Shown piece by piece: positions 7,841 to 14,900 of a stretch of 33,081 nt of DNA. The notes below the pieces were generated by a model. The model made no database searches. It was given only the letters and a program-made list of their open reading frames with translations, and was not told the DNA's origin. Position 1 is the stretch's first letter. Each line of letters opens with the position of its first letter. The position numbers and the translations under genes were made by a program. The DNA is from Pseudobutyrivibrio xylanivorans DSM 14809 (GTDB lineage Bacteria > Bacillota > Clostridia > Lachnospirales > Lachnospiraceae): the NCBI RefSeq assembly GCF_900141825.1, contig NZ_FQYQ01000027.1, forward strand, positions 1-33,081. The letters are read 5' to 3'.

Positions 7841-7936
7841 CTCCCTTCGAGATAATGTAATCCAATTTTCAATATCTTCTTCTGTATGAAATCCTGCTTT
7901 AGATAGCTTACCTGCATATCCTGCATATATGAACAT
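7829..7936 (-). CDS. tiny reading frame or gene remnant downstream of the AAA ATPase
   Basis: A 35-codon frame (MFIYAGYAGKLSKAG, ending ITLSRREEHY) begins 19 bases after the stop of the ATPase. Its composition is protein-like and it ends within the terminator stem. The ribosome site is poor (GGAAAG directly at the ATG). It may be the tail of a lost small gene rather than a real one. Confidence 0.25.
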   Translation of the reverse strand: MFIYAGYAGKLSKAGFHTEEDIENWITLSRREEHY

Positions 7937-7955
7937 CTTTCCAAGTCTAATTCTT

Positions 7956-9302
7956 TTATATTCCTTGCAAATCCAATTTATACACCAATCCATCTATTGA
8001 CTCTTCTTTAATGCACCCCATCATATATATTGGTAAATTGGTAATATGTTCTTTCTTTGATACATTTCCATTACATAGTACAAATGCTTCTGGTATATCA
8101 TAGTTTTCATCATTCGTGCAGTTTGACAGTGCAGAATGTTTGTCGTAGTCCTTTCCTGATTTTACTTCTATAGGTAAAGCTTTACCTTTTAACTCTATAA
8201 CAAAATCTAACTCTCCTTGTTTTTTACTATTAAAATAATATGTCTTTATTCCTCTTGAGAATAACTCCTGAGCAACAACATTTTCATATATTCCACCATT
8301 ATTAATATTATTGCTACCCTCCAATATATTTAATCTGACGGTGTTTGAATACATACTAGTCAAAAGACCAACATCCGATAAGAACAGCTTAAACAAATTT
8401 CTTTTTTCACTGATTTTTAATGGCGCCTTTGGCTCGGTAATATTGTAAACTGGCAATGCTACTCCAGCATTTTTAAGCCAAATAAAATTGTTTTTTACCC
8501 TATCAAAAGAGATTTTTCCATCAATATGACTTATAAAGAACCTTTTATTCTTCTCCTCCAGTTCACTTGGAATAGCTTCATATATTTCTCTAAGCTGAAG
8601 TTTTGATTTCTCTTCATATTTTGTAAAATCCGATTTATACTGCCTTATTATATCTTCCTGAACCGCTGCTACTTTTGAAATATCGTTGGTGTCTATATAT
8701 TTTTGCACAGCCTCAGGCATACCCCCTATTATTAGATATAAATCGAATACCTTCATCAGCTGATTATGTATAAACTCATCAATTGGTTCTCTCTTCTCAT
8801 ATGATTCTTCTATAAGTTTTAATGTCGAATCCTTTACTCCCAAGGCAGTAAAAAACTCAAATAAGTCCATTGGATACATATCTATAGTATGTAAATATCC
8901 CACAGGAGCCGATCTCAGGTCGCTAAGTTCAACTCCCAGCAAAGATCCACTTAGTACAAATCTATATTTCTTATCTTCAACCAAAAACTTCAACCAGGTC
9001 ATAATATCCTTACATTCTTGTACCTCATCAAGAAAAACTATCGTTTCGCCTAGCTTAAGCCCAGATACTACTGTTGTCAATCTATCATAGAATTCATTTA
9101 TTGATGTTATACCCTTAAACAGATTTACAAATTCTGGATTTTTAATAAAATTCAGTTCCACATAATCCGATTTGCTCTCCTCAAGTGCCGCTCTGATTAA
9201 ATATGTTTTTCCTATCTGTCTGGCACCTGTTACCAACAATGCATGCTTATGGTCTTTTTCTATCCATGATAAAATTTCTGGAAAAATACGTCTTTTCAGC
9301 AT
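7956..9302 (-). CDS. AAA-family ATP-binding protein with DUF4143 C-terminal domain
   Basis: The 448-residue product has Walker A at residues 26-33 (GARQIGKT), Walker B with D92 E93 (VFLDEVQ), and an arginine-rich sensor segment, followed by DUF4143. Near residues 375-396 is a PD-(D/E)xK-like pattern: GELDFVIE, then LPIEVKSGK. Such proteins are very common in gut Firmicutes and Bacteroidetes; their role is unknown, though the nuclease-like tail suggests nucleic-acid work. A clear AAAGGG ribosome site precedes the ATG. The gene is single and follows an unusual cluster of 12-base repeats. Confidence 0.9.
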   Translation of the reverse strand: MLKRRIFPEILSWIEKDHKHALLVTGARQIGKTYLIRAALEESKSDYVELNFIKNPEFVNLFKGITSINEFYDRLTTVVSGLKLGETIVFLDEVQECKDIMTWLKFLVEDKKYRFVLSGSLLGVELSDLRSAPVGYLHTIDMYPMDLFEFFTALGVKDSTLKLIEESYEKREPIDEFIHNQLMKVFDLYLIIGGMPEAVQKYIDTNDISKVAAVQEDIIRQYKSDFTKYEEKSKLQLREIYEAIPSELEEKNKRFFISHIDGKISFDRVKNNFIWLKNAGVALPVYNITEPKAPLKISEKRNLFKLFLSDVGLLTSMYSNTVRLNILEGSNNINNGGIYENVVAQELFSRGIKTYYFNSKKQGELDFVIELKGKALPIEVKSGKDYDKHSALSNCTNDENYDIPEAFVLCNGNVSKKEHITNLPIYMMGCIKEESIDGLVYKLDLQGI

Positions 9303-9325
9303 TCTGTTACCCTTTCTTTCTACGC

Positions 9326-9354
9326 TATATACTCAGAATATCACTTTGATGTAA
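9326..9354 (-). promoter_or_regulatory. probable promoter of the AAA ATPase gene
   Basis: On the minus strand, TTACAT and TATATA are separated by 17 bases, about 25 bases before the start codon. The -35 overlaps the first of the GTTACA-containing repeats. Confidence 0.45.
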
Positions 9355-9438
9355 CTTTTCCAAGGTTTTTGTTGGCTGTTTTGTAACTTTTTCCGTAACT
9401 TTTCCAAGAAGTTATAAGCCCATTTTGTAACTTTTTCC
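9350..9438. repeat. cluster of four 11-13-base direct repeats upstream of the ATPase gene
   Basis: GTAACTTTTCC or GTAACTTTTTCC occurs at 9351-9361, 9383-9394, 9395-9405 and 9427-9438, all in the same orientation; copies two and three are head to tail. They lie upstream of, and partly overlap, the ATPase promoter, consistent with operator sites. Confidence 0.7.
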
Positions 9439-9444
9439 AAAAAC

Positions 9445-9478
9445 AAAAAAAGAGCCAGGCTCTTTCGAACCTGACTCT
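9445..9478 (-). terminator. native rpsR-operon terminator, now displaced
   Basis: A 9-bp stem (9451-9459 with 9470-9478) with one G-U pair on the minus strand is followed by a T run. It lies 20 bases after the stranded native stop codon of rpsR (9498-9500), so it was the rpsF-ssb-rpsR terminator before the element integrated. Confidence 0.8.
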
Positions 9479-9497
9479 GTAAAGTCATATCTACTGA

Positions 9498-9527
9498 TTA
9501 CTCAGCTACGTATGGCATAAGTGCAAC
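9498..9527 (-). pseudogene. rpsR: stranded native 3' end of rpsR
   Basis: Read on the minus strand this encodes VALMPYVAE and a stop. The intact rpsR at 20914-21168 ends VALMPYVQD. The fragment is the original gene end cut off by integration. Confidence 0.85.
9507..9527. repeat. attL core, 21-bp direct repeat
   Basis: The 21 bases starting TACGTATGGC and ending AAGTGCAAC recur exactly at 20923-20943, inside the last codons of rpsR. The integrase gene lies 164 bases inward. Confidence 0.9.
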
Positions 9528-9564
9528 AAGATATTTCCTAAAATGTATCTTGCACCGTTATACC

Positions 9565-9579
9565 GTATTATTACGTATT
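9565..9579. repeat. left arm-type site, 15-bp repeat
   Basis: GTATTATTACGTATT is repeated exactly at 20815-20829 near the other end, in the same orientation. Short repeats shared between both ends of a tyrosine-integrase element are typical arm-type integrase sites. Confidence 0.65.
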
Positions 9580-9655
9580 TCAGCCATTTCAATTATAATA
9601 GGCAGAAATGCTATGAACCATTATGAAGTATTGTTCTGTATGATTTTGTATTCAG

Positions 9656-9666
9656 TTTGGAGTCAA
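9656..9666. repeat. left arm-type site, 11-bp repeat
   Basis: TTTGGAGTCAA recurs exactly at 20852-20862. A degenerate second copy (TTTGAGGTCAA) follows at 9675-9685, as one (ATTGGTGTCAA) does at the right end. Confidence 0.55.
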
Positions 9667-9690
9667 CACAGAATTTTGAGGTCAAGAGTC

Positions 9691-10941
9691 TTAAGACTCT
9701 ACCTTGAATTCTTTCCAGGCTGCAGATAACTTCTGCATCGCCTCTTTCTTTTTGTCATTTGTTGCTTCAGCATAAACATTCATCGTTGTTTTGATGTTTT
9801 TATGCCCCATAACATCCTGAATCACTTTCAGGTTGCTTTCGTTCTCACAAAAGCGTGTGCAGAAAGTATGTCTTAACTGATGGCAACTAAAGCGCGGTAA
9901 TAGATGGGGCTCTCTTCGTTGTTTCAATGCTTTTCCCATCTCATCCATATTATAGGATTCCACAATTCGCCTTATTGCTGCATTGATATTCTGCTCGCAG
10001 AGCACGTCTCCATTAGCATTCTTAAATATAAATCCTGACATACCTTCAATTACTGTTTCGTTGAATCCTGTTACAAGCTGTTCCTCATAAATCCTTTTGA
10101 ACGCCTCACATACATCGTCCATCATTGGAACTATTCTTATTCCAGAATCCGTTTTAGGTAAGGATACTCCTAGTCGCTTTGCTTTCTCGCCCTTTGTAGG
10201 TTTTACTCTAACCAAAGCGTGGTTTACATCTATTATTCTTTCATCCAGGTCTATATCTTTCCACCGTAATCCAATAAATTCTCCACACCGAAGTCCAGTG
10301 CCAAGTAAAATAGTAAATATTGGATGCCAATGATCATAAACCGGATGTCCTTTGATGTAATCAATAAAAGCTACCTGGTCATTTAGCTCCAAGGCATGCC
10401 TTACACCTTTGTTTTTTCCAATATCATTGGAGATCTCTCGGAGTACTCCATCTGTGGGATTCTTTCGAATAATCTCATCTCTAACACACATCTCAAATGT
10501 AGGTCTCAAACAACAATGAATTGTACCTACCGTAACTGGAGCTATCCCATCCTCTTCTACGAGCATCTTATAAAACATGAGAACATCAGAGAATTTGATA
10601 TCTCCTACATTTCTTTTGCCAAAGCCTTCTCGCACGTGCTTGTTATACATCATCTCATAGTTAGCTCTGGTTGTTCGTCGTAATGAAGTTTTCAGGAACA
10701 AATACCGATCAAATGCTTCATTGACTGTCATTACATTTTTTACGTGACTATCAATGCCATCTAATTGATCTCTTTTCAGCTCGTCTTCCTTTTGCCTTAG
10801 TTCTTCTAGAGTCCGTGCATATATTGTCCTTCGCAATCCCCTAGGATCTGTGTACCTATAGATATAACGATTATCCTGTGTACGATATCCCTCGCCTTTT
10901 CGGAATACCCTTCCTTTAGAATCTTTTCTAGTCTTTGCCAT
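9691..10941 (-). CDS. tyrosine recombinase / integrase of the element
   Basis: The 416-residue product has an N-terminal arm-binding domain (about 10-50, RYIYRYTDPRGLRRTIYAR), a SAM-like core-binding domain (about 70-165) and a catalytic domain with R218 (GTGLRCGE), H354-x-x-R357 (SCHQLRH), H380 (MGHKN) and the nucleophile Y390 (MNVYAEA). All catalytic residues are present. This is the Tn916/Tn1549-type integrase layout. The start at 10941 follows AAGGAGG by six bases; an upstream extension to 10992 has no such site. It would catalyse recombination at the 21-bp core in rpsR. Confidence 0.95.
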   Translation of the reverse strand: MAKTRKDSKGRVFRKGEGYRTQDNRYIYRYTDPRGLRRTIYARTLEELRQKEDELKRDQLDGIDSHVKNVMTVNEAFDRYLFLKTSLRRTTRANYEMMYNKHVREGFGKRNVGDIKFSDVLMFYKMLVEEDGIAPVTVGTIHCCLRPTFEMCVRDEIIRKNPTDGVLREISNDIGKNKGVRHALELNDQVAFIDYIKGHPVYDHWHPIFTILLGTGLRCGEFIGLRWKDIDLDERIIDVNHALVRVKPTKGEKAKRLGVSLPKTDSGIRIVPMMDDVCEAFKRIYEEQLVTGFNETVIEGMSGFIFKNANGDVLCEQNINAAIRRIVESYNMDEMGKALKQRREPHLLPRFSCHQLRHTFCTRFCENESNLKVIQDVMGHKNIKTTMNVYAEATNDKKKEAMQKLSAAWKEFKVES

Positions 10942-10989
10942 GTCGTGCCTCCTTAATGGAGAAACACTTGAATAAGCCTTAGCATAAAT

Positions 10990-11026
10990 CATTTAAAGAC
11001 TCTAAACCTTTGTCGTAGTTATGCCA
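10990..11026 (+). repeat. left copy of a 37/40-bp inverted pair
   Basis: On the plus strand this begins CATTTAAAGA and contains CTAAACCTTTGTCG followed by AGTTATGCCA after one variable base. The same sequence, with two mismatches in the last 25 bases and a 3-base indel, lies in inverse orientation at 20701-20740. It lies in the gap between the integrase and DUF6462 genes. Confidence 0.75.
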
Positions 11027-11080
11027 AACGCATCTACTAGCCTCATTATATTTTACGCCTTAAGCTTATACAAGCCCCCA

Positions 11081-11272
11081 TTAGTCAATTCTGAATGTCT
11101 CAAGATAATGCTCAAATATCTCAGTATTTACCAGTACGAGCTTGTCGCACTTATAAATAGCCTTCGCATCCTTTGCCATTTTCTCAAACTTTGTTTGACA
11201 CATAGAATACATCTCAGCTCCCTCTTTGTAACGCACAAACCTCTTTTTCGTTGAAACCATTTTTCCCATCAT
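11081..11272 (-). CDS. DUF6462-type excisionase-like protein
   Basis: The 63-residue product (RFVRYKEGAEMYSMCQTKFE, then AIYKCDKLVLVNTEIFEHYL) has the small winged-helix pattern of excisionase-like proteins grouped as DUF6462 in Lachnospiraceae elements. It is the gene directly before the integrase, the usual place of a recombination directionality factor. AAGGAG precedes the first ATG by five bases. The excisionase role is inferred from size, fold pattern and position. Confidence 0.75.
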   Translation of the reverse strand: MMGKMVSTKKRFVRYKEGAEMYSMCQTKFEKMAKDAKAIYKCDKLVLVNTEIFEHYLETFRID

Positions 11273-11281
11273 TCCATCTCC

Positions 11282-11584
11282 TTTCTACTATTGACCACAG
11301 GATAAGCCTTTTGAATATGTTATTAATGTTTAAAAATCATCCCTCTACTTATTTGCACTGGGAGAAGGCTTTTGTTACCCCATTATCATGTATTATTTTT
11401 GTTTTAAAAACACCTCTCACTTATTCTTTCTGGGAGGGGGCCTTTTATAACCCTCTATCATGTATTTTTATGTATAAAAAAATACCTCTCACTTACTCTT
11501 CCTGGGAAAGGCCTTTTTATGCCCCCTTATCATGTATTTTTATGTATAAAAAAACCTCTCACTTATTCCCACTGAGGGAGACTA
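11282..11584. repeat. tandem array of 70-72-bp units with terminator-like hairpins
   Basis: Units begin at 11341, 11413 and 11485 (lengths 72, 72 and 70), with a partial fourth at 11555-11584 and a decayed first one at 11282-11340. Conserved blocks on the plus strand are CCTCTCACTTATTC, CTGGGA..GGCCTTTT and TATCATGTATTTTTATGTATA. On the minus strand each unit offers a short stem (CCTTTC with GAGAGG in the third unit) followed by a T-rich run. It lies upstream of the DUF6462 and integrase genes, in the path of transcription from upstream element genes. The open frame on the plus strand merely follows the period being divisible by three. Confidence 0.8.
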
Positions 11585-11612
11585 TTATGCAAGGTGTATA
11601 TTTATTTAAATA

Positions 11613-11650
11613 CAAAAAAATACAATCCTAGAAAATATCTAGGATTGTAT
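11613..11650 (-). terminator. strong rho-independent terminator
   Basis: Perfect 12-bp arms (11620-11631 with 11639-11650), a 7-base loop and a seven-T run on the minus strand. The stem covers the stop codon of the broken frame at 11628. Confidence 0.88.
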
Positions 11651-11902
11651 TTCCATTTCTTTTACAAGAAATTTTACAGCTTCTTGTCTATCTTCAAATC
11701 TCTGCAATAGGACAGTTGTCTCTGAAATTCTCCTCAAAGCATTTTGAAACTCCTCGAAACTTATCTCGAGTGGTACACTCTCATACGCTCTACGTTCTAG
11801 CAAGCAAAGCAGGTTTTCATCTGCTCTATTTTTATATTCTTCCTCACATATAAACTCTCCAGATTCTTTATACTAATAATTATACATGTAACCCACTGCC
11901 AT
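11628..11902 (-). pseudogene. small gene interrupted by an in-frame amber codon
   Basis: From an ATG at 11902 the frame reads MAVGYMYNY, an amber TAG, then YKESGEFICEEEYKNRADEN and on through LLCLLERRAYESVPLEISF to the stop at 11628, about 81 further codons without interruption. The stretch after the amber is clearly protein-like and helical, and a strong terminator follows. The ATG has no ribosome site. I do not recognise the family. It could be a nonsense-mutated accessory gene of the element, or the coding end of a gene whose start is lost. Confidence 0.45.
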
Positions 11903-11977
11903 TAACACGAAGTAGAACTAGAGTTGAGTATTTCACTACAGCACAAATGCTAAACAAATCCCGACTTGTCAATGTCT

Positions 11978-12268
11978 TTATTCTGAACTTGATAATAAAG
12001 ATTCCAATAGCTCAACGTATTCTTTGAACTGTGTTCTTCCAAATTCAGTAAGTGTATAAGTGGTTTGGGGTTTATTGTTTACAAATGCTTTTTCAATCGT
12101 TAAATATTCCATTTCGCTTAATTTATTAAGCTGTATACCTAAGTTTCCGTCAGTTGCTGAGGTTATAGTTTTCAATTCTTTGAAACTCTTTGTACCAGTC
12201 AGCAGAGCAGATAAGACCGCTAACCTAAGCTTCGTTTGAAAAGCTTCTGGTATTGTATTTATTTCCAT
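11978..12268 (-). CDS. winged-helix transcriptional regulator
   Basis: The 96-residue product matches the small winged-helix regulators of the HTH_34/MarR-like kind: helix (KLRLAVLSALLTG), recognition part (SATDGNLGIQLNKLSEMEYL), and wing (NNKPQTTYTLTEFGR). It overlaps the membrane-protein gene by 44 bases and has GGAG nine bases before its ATG. Such regulators are often paired with a membrane protein of unknown role, and the pair here probably self-regulates. Confidence 0.85.
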   Translation of the reverse strand: MEINTIPEAFQTKLRLAVLSALLTGTKSFKELKTITSATDGNLGIQLNKLSEMEYLTIEKAFVNNKPQTTYTLTEFGRTQFKEYVELLESLLSSSE

Positions 12269-12938
12269 GATTCTTTGCTCCTATCCTAAAAAACAGCCCT
12301 AATGCAACCATTCCGAAAATCATTACTACCCTGATACTAAAGCTACTAACTGAAATCAAAGTACCTTTTCCACCTATTGTCCCGAAAGGCATCTCTTTCA
12401 TACTCATAAACAAAATCAAATACAATACACTATAGCATGCTGTGCAAATTGTTATTAGTTTTCTTTGTGTAAGTATACCTGTCATAAATAAGGCAAAAAT
12501 AATCGGCAAAATTTCTAATAATTCTTTACATCTCCATAGAGTAACAATTTGATCATTATTGCCAGTAGGAATCAAATTCATATACAAGATAATAAATACG
12601 TATGAACCAATTAAAAAAATTCCCCATATTTTTAGCATACCATTGCTGATTTCGTTATTTGTGATTTTTAGTTTTCGTGAAAAGTAAAGAAAAAGAATAA
12701 TATATCCTATAAATTTAATCAAATAATAGCCTACTCCAAATATCCGAACTAGGCTTGAACCATATCCAATAGTATTTCTACAAAAATACATCAATTGTTC
12801 TACAATGGCTGCAATTCCATTAATCATCCCCACGCCTATAAAGAAAGGTGCGATTTTAGAAAAATCTTGTTGTGTACGTTCAATTACTGTTTTGATAAGC
12901 GAAATGTCATCTAGTGCAAGTTCAATATTTTTATCCAT
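12225..12938 (-). CDS. six-span integral membrane protein paired with the winged-helix regulator
   Basis: The 237-residue product has a short cytoplasmic N-terminus with an EL-rich helix, then about six hydrophobic spans (roughly residues 31-52, 64-86, 102-122, 137-155, 160-177 and 192-214). No transport motif or catalytic residue is evident. GGAGG precedes the start. It forms a two-gene operon with the regulator, its 3' end overlapping it. Function unknown; a sensor or permease-like role for the pair is conjecture. Confidence 0.75.
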   Translation of the reverse strand: MDKNIELALDDISLIKTVIERTQQDFSKIAPFFIGVGMINGIAAIVEQLMYFCRNTIGYGSSLVRIFGVGYYLIKFIGYIILFLYFSRKLKITNNEISNGMLKIWGIFLIGSYVFIILYMNLIPTGNNDQIVTLWRCKELLEILPIIFALFMTGILTQRKLITICTACYSVLYLILFMSMKEMPFGTIGGKGTLISVSSFSIRVVMIFGMVALGLFFRIGAKNHGNKYNTRSFSNEA

Positions 12939-12963
12939 AATTACCCTCCTGATTATACTTTAT

Positions 12964-12982
12964 ATTATAGAGTTCTCTATAA
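12964..12982 (-). promoter_or_regulatory. 18-bp palindromic operator over the -10 box
   Basis: TTATAGAGTTCTCTATAA has perfect 8-base arms (12965-12972 and 12975-12982) and overlaps a TATAAT on the minus strand at 12964-12969, 26 bases before the membrane-protein start. It is a natural binding site for the winged-helix regulator encoded downstream. Confidence 0.6.
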
Positions 12983-13023
12983 ACTGATAATATAACAATC
13001 AAATTCTTTTTGCAACTATAGAA

Positions 13024-13047
13024 TAAAAAAAGCCTCCAACAGGAGGC
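13024..13047 (-). terminator. terminator of the DUF4417/toxin/immunity operon
   Basis: GCCTCC and GGAGGC pair around an AACA loop (13032-13047), with seven T following on the minus strand. Confidence 0.85.
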
Positions 13048-13065
13048 AACAGTATCTGAACAACG

Positions 13066-13106
13066 AAAAACAGAGCTAACATCACTCTATGTGCAATGCC
13101 GCTCTG
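13066..13106 (-). terminator. possible first terminator of a tandem pair
   Basis: On the minus strand CAGAGC and GCTCTG (13101-13106 and 13071-13076) close a 24-base loop and are followed by TTTTT. It lies between the immunity gene stop and the stronger terminator at 13024. Confidence 0.45.
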
Positions 13107-13188
13107 CAAAAGTCAAACTTTTTCTTTGTGTTTAATTCTATCCATGAGTATACTAACTGTCAACAACCATTTTAAGAGTAACTATTGA

Positions 13189-13662
13189 CTATATATATTT
13201 TTCTACCCATTGATATGTATAAAACGCCTGAGAAGGTACCTCTGGAAGAAATATTGTTATAGATTCAACTTTTTTTGTATCTAAATTATCTAAAACCCAA
13301 TACCCTTCTTTGGATTCAAAATCTTCCTCATCATCATTATATACTAAAGATGGATCAATCTCTTGAAGTTTCCTAAATTCCATTCCTATATATCCACCAT
13401 TAGGTAGAACACCTTTATATGAATTTTCTAGATATATTTCATACATAACATCTTTAGCAAAGCAAAATGTTACGGACTCCTCTATCGAAATGAAAATCCA
13501 AGGCACCTTATCTGTAGTATCTTTGTTAGACTGAATTTTTTGATTAAATGGAATCTTGTTTGATTTCAGTATTGTTCTTACTTCTTCCAGCTTCATTCCT
13601 AACTTAAATGTCTCAAGTCCAACATATGGAGTTATATTTTCTGACAACAAACTATTTTTCAT
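13189..13662 (-). CDS. probable immunity protein for the adjacent toxin
   Basis: The 157-residue acidic, soluble product begins with a pattern seen in several immunity proteins (GLETFKLGMKLEEVRTILK) and shows alternating strands around PWIFISIEESVTFCFAKDV. Its first 11 bases overlap the end of the toxin gene, whose last codons hold its ribosome site (AAAGGAG). Tight overlap directly after a toxin-like gene is typical for immunity genes. I cannot assign a numbered immunity family. Confidence 0.5.
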   Translation of the reverse strand: MKNSLLSENITPYVGLETFKLGMKLEEVRTILKSNKIPFNQKIQSNKDTTDKVPWIFISIEESVTFCFAKDVMYEIYLENSYKGVLPNGGYIGMEFRKLQEIDPSLVYNDDEEDFESKEGYWVLDNLDTKKVESITIFLPEVPSQAFYTYQWVEKYI

Positions 13663-14107
13663 TTTTTCTCCTTTCTACGTAGTAAATCTTAGCTTTTTCA
13701 TCTCCATCCGATTTATATTTTTCCTTCCGATTTACATACTTAAATTTTCCACTATCAATAGTGCTCACTTTTACATATGCTGTATCTCCATGTCTTTTAG
13801 AACCAGGCGATACTTGTACTACAGCTACGTTTCTTTCTTTTGAAGTATTCTGCACAACAATTCTTTTGGCTTTAGAACCCATACGATTCGATGGTTCAAT
13901 AATTGTTTTATAACCATGTTTATTCATCTCATTTGAAATTTTGCTAGGTGATTTCCCAAGAAAATACGCTCCATACTTTTCGAAATTTTTTTCTGAAAAA
14001 TGACCGTTTTTCCCAAATACTTTAGTTGCAAAGAATTGAAGATTTAATGGTATACGAATTCTACTTCCTTTTGTATTACCAAAGCCACCGTGTCTTCCTG
14101 CTCCCAT
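13652..14107 (-). CDS. short toxin-like protein with a polymorphic-toxin C-terminal domain
   Basis: The 151-residue basic product starts MGAGRHGGFGNTKGS followed by IPLNLQFFA, a short leader found on phage- and element-borne toxin proteins of Firmicutes. The remainder (KYGAYFLGKSPSKIS, then VVQVSPGSKRHGDTAYVKVS, then KIYYVERRK) resembles the C-terminal toxin domain of polymorphic toxins that carry a conserved HG..YVK.S segment; this is from family memory, not a search. There is no secretion signal, LXG or membrane span. It starts by TAATG overlap with DUF4417 and is followed by an overlapping immunity-like gene. Confidence 0.5.
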   Translation of the reverse strand: MGAGRHGGFGNTKGSRIRIPLNLQFFATKVFGKNGHFSEKNFEKYGAYFLGKSPSKISNEMNKHGYKTIIEPSNRMGSKAKRIVVQNTSKERNVAVVQVSPGSKRHGDTAYVKVSTIDSGKFKYVNRKEKYKSDGDEKAKIYYVERRKNEK

Positions 14108-14769
14108 TAGGCATCCTCCCTTCTACTAACAGCAAAATCACTGTTAAACTGAAGAATATCGATGCCCATTTCTCTATATTTATCAAAAATATAGTCTGGC
14201 ACACTACCATATACCACAATGGTTTTGGGTGACAGTATATTAACAACCTGTCCTAAGCCTTTTTCAAAAAACAATCTATCTTCTTTGATTCGTATGCAAC
14301 CATGAGAACCAATAGCTATCGTTCCTTTTCTAGGGACGCCATTACAACATACCGAATATGTTCTATAATCTCCCCAGCGTACATTAACAATTACGTTTAC
14401 TCCATTATCCTGCAACCAACGTCCAATAGCCCTGCTTCGATAAATATTCCAGAACTGCATAACGAGTGGCATATCTCTATAAAGACTAAAATCTGGGCTT
14501 ATAACACCCTTAAATTTCTGCAAAATGGGAAGATACTTTTTGGGATTGTTCCAGATGCGCTCAAAAGCCGCATCATCTTCATAGAAGTGAACCCAGCAGT
14601 CATAATCTTTTGAGCTAATAGCTTTTGAAAATGCCATCAACTTATTAGGCCTGAAATCCCCGTAATCAATCTCAGGAATTTCCAAAAATCCTTCATACGT
14701 TGCATTTTCAACTAAAAACGCATGAAACACATCACGACACCCTGCACGGGTACAATTAATTTGAGACAT
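14107..14769 (-). CDS. DUF4417 protein
   Basis: The 220-residue product fits DUF4417, a family of unknown function common on phages and conjugative elements of Firmicutes: VHFYEDDAAFERIWNNPKKY, then GVISPDFSLYRDMP, then FWNIYRSRAIGRWLQDNGV, VNVRWGDYRTY and AIGSHGCI. The Arg, Trp-Gly and Asp positions look conserved and could form a binding site, but no reaction is known. GGAGG precedes the start. It is first in a three-gene operon with the toxin-like and immunity-like genes, coupled by a one-base TAATG overlap. Confidence 0.8.
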   Translation of the reverse strand: MSQINCTRAGCRDVFHAFLVENATYEGFLEIPEIDYGDFRPNKLMAFSKAISSKDYDCWVHFYEDDAAFERIWNNPKKYLPILQKFKGVISPDFSLYRDMPLVMQFWNIYRSRAIGRWLQDNGVNVIVNVRWGDYRTYSVCCNGVPRKGTIAIGSHGCIRIKEDRLFFEKGLGQVVNILSPKTIVVYGSVPDYIFDKYREMGIDILQFNSDFAVSRREDA

Positions 14770-14828
14770 AGATGCCTCCTTTCTGCTCTACATAAAGAGC
14801 GGCAAAAATTGTTAATAGTAACATTTAT

Positions 14829-14857
14829 TTGCCCTCGCAGAAAGGATATGCTATAAT
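14829..14857 (+). promoter_or_regulatory. strong promoter of a small RNA
   Basis: On the plus strand TTGCCC and a perfect TATAAT are separated by 17 bases, with an extended -10 TG one base upstream of the hexamer. No reading frame follows on this strand. Confidence 0.75.
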
Positions 14858-14900
14858 TATCTAACGACATTTAGGGATGTTATAGATATCCTTAGCGAGG
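14833..14900. promoter_or_regulatory. long imperfect dyad around the small-RNA start
   Basis: The left arm CCTCGC..AAGGATAT..TATAA (14833-14856) is repeated inverted as TTATA..ATATCCTT..GCGAGG (14880-14900). The left arm contains the -10 of the small RNA; the right arm lies inside its transcribed part. The symmetry suggests an operator bound by a dimer, possibly the element's XRE protein. Confidence 0.6.

Noticed and set aside
5453-9478. Treating the island between the two terminator copies as a second mobile element
   Set aside because: No recombinase, transposase or other terminal repeat was found; only the terminator is duplicated, so this is left as a hotspot observation.
11341-11584. 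CRISPR-like array
   Set aside because: Units are contiguous 70-72-bp repeats without unique spacers, and no cas genes are present.
11251-11631. A 126-codon plus-strand frame with repeated PLSCIFMYKK segments
   Set aside because: It lies over the 72-bp repeat array; the frame stays open only because most unit lengths divide by three. It has no credible ribosome site and is antisense to the start of the DUF6462 gene.
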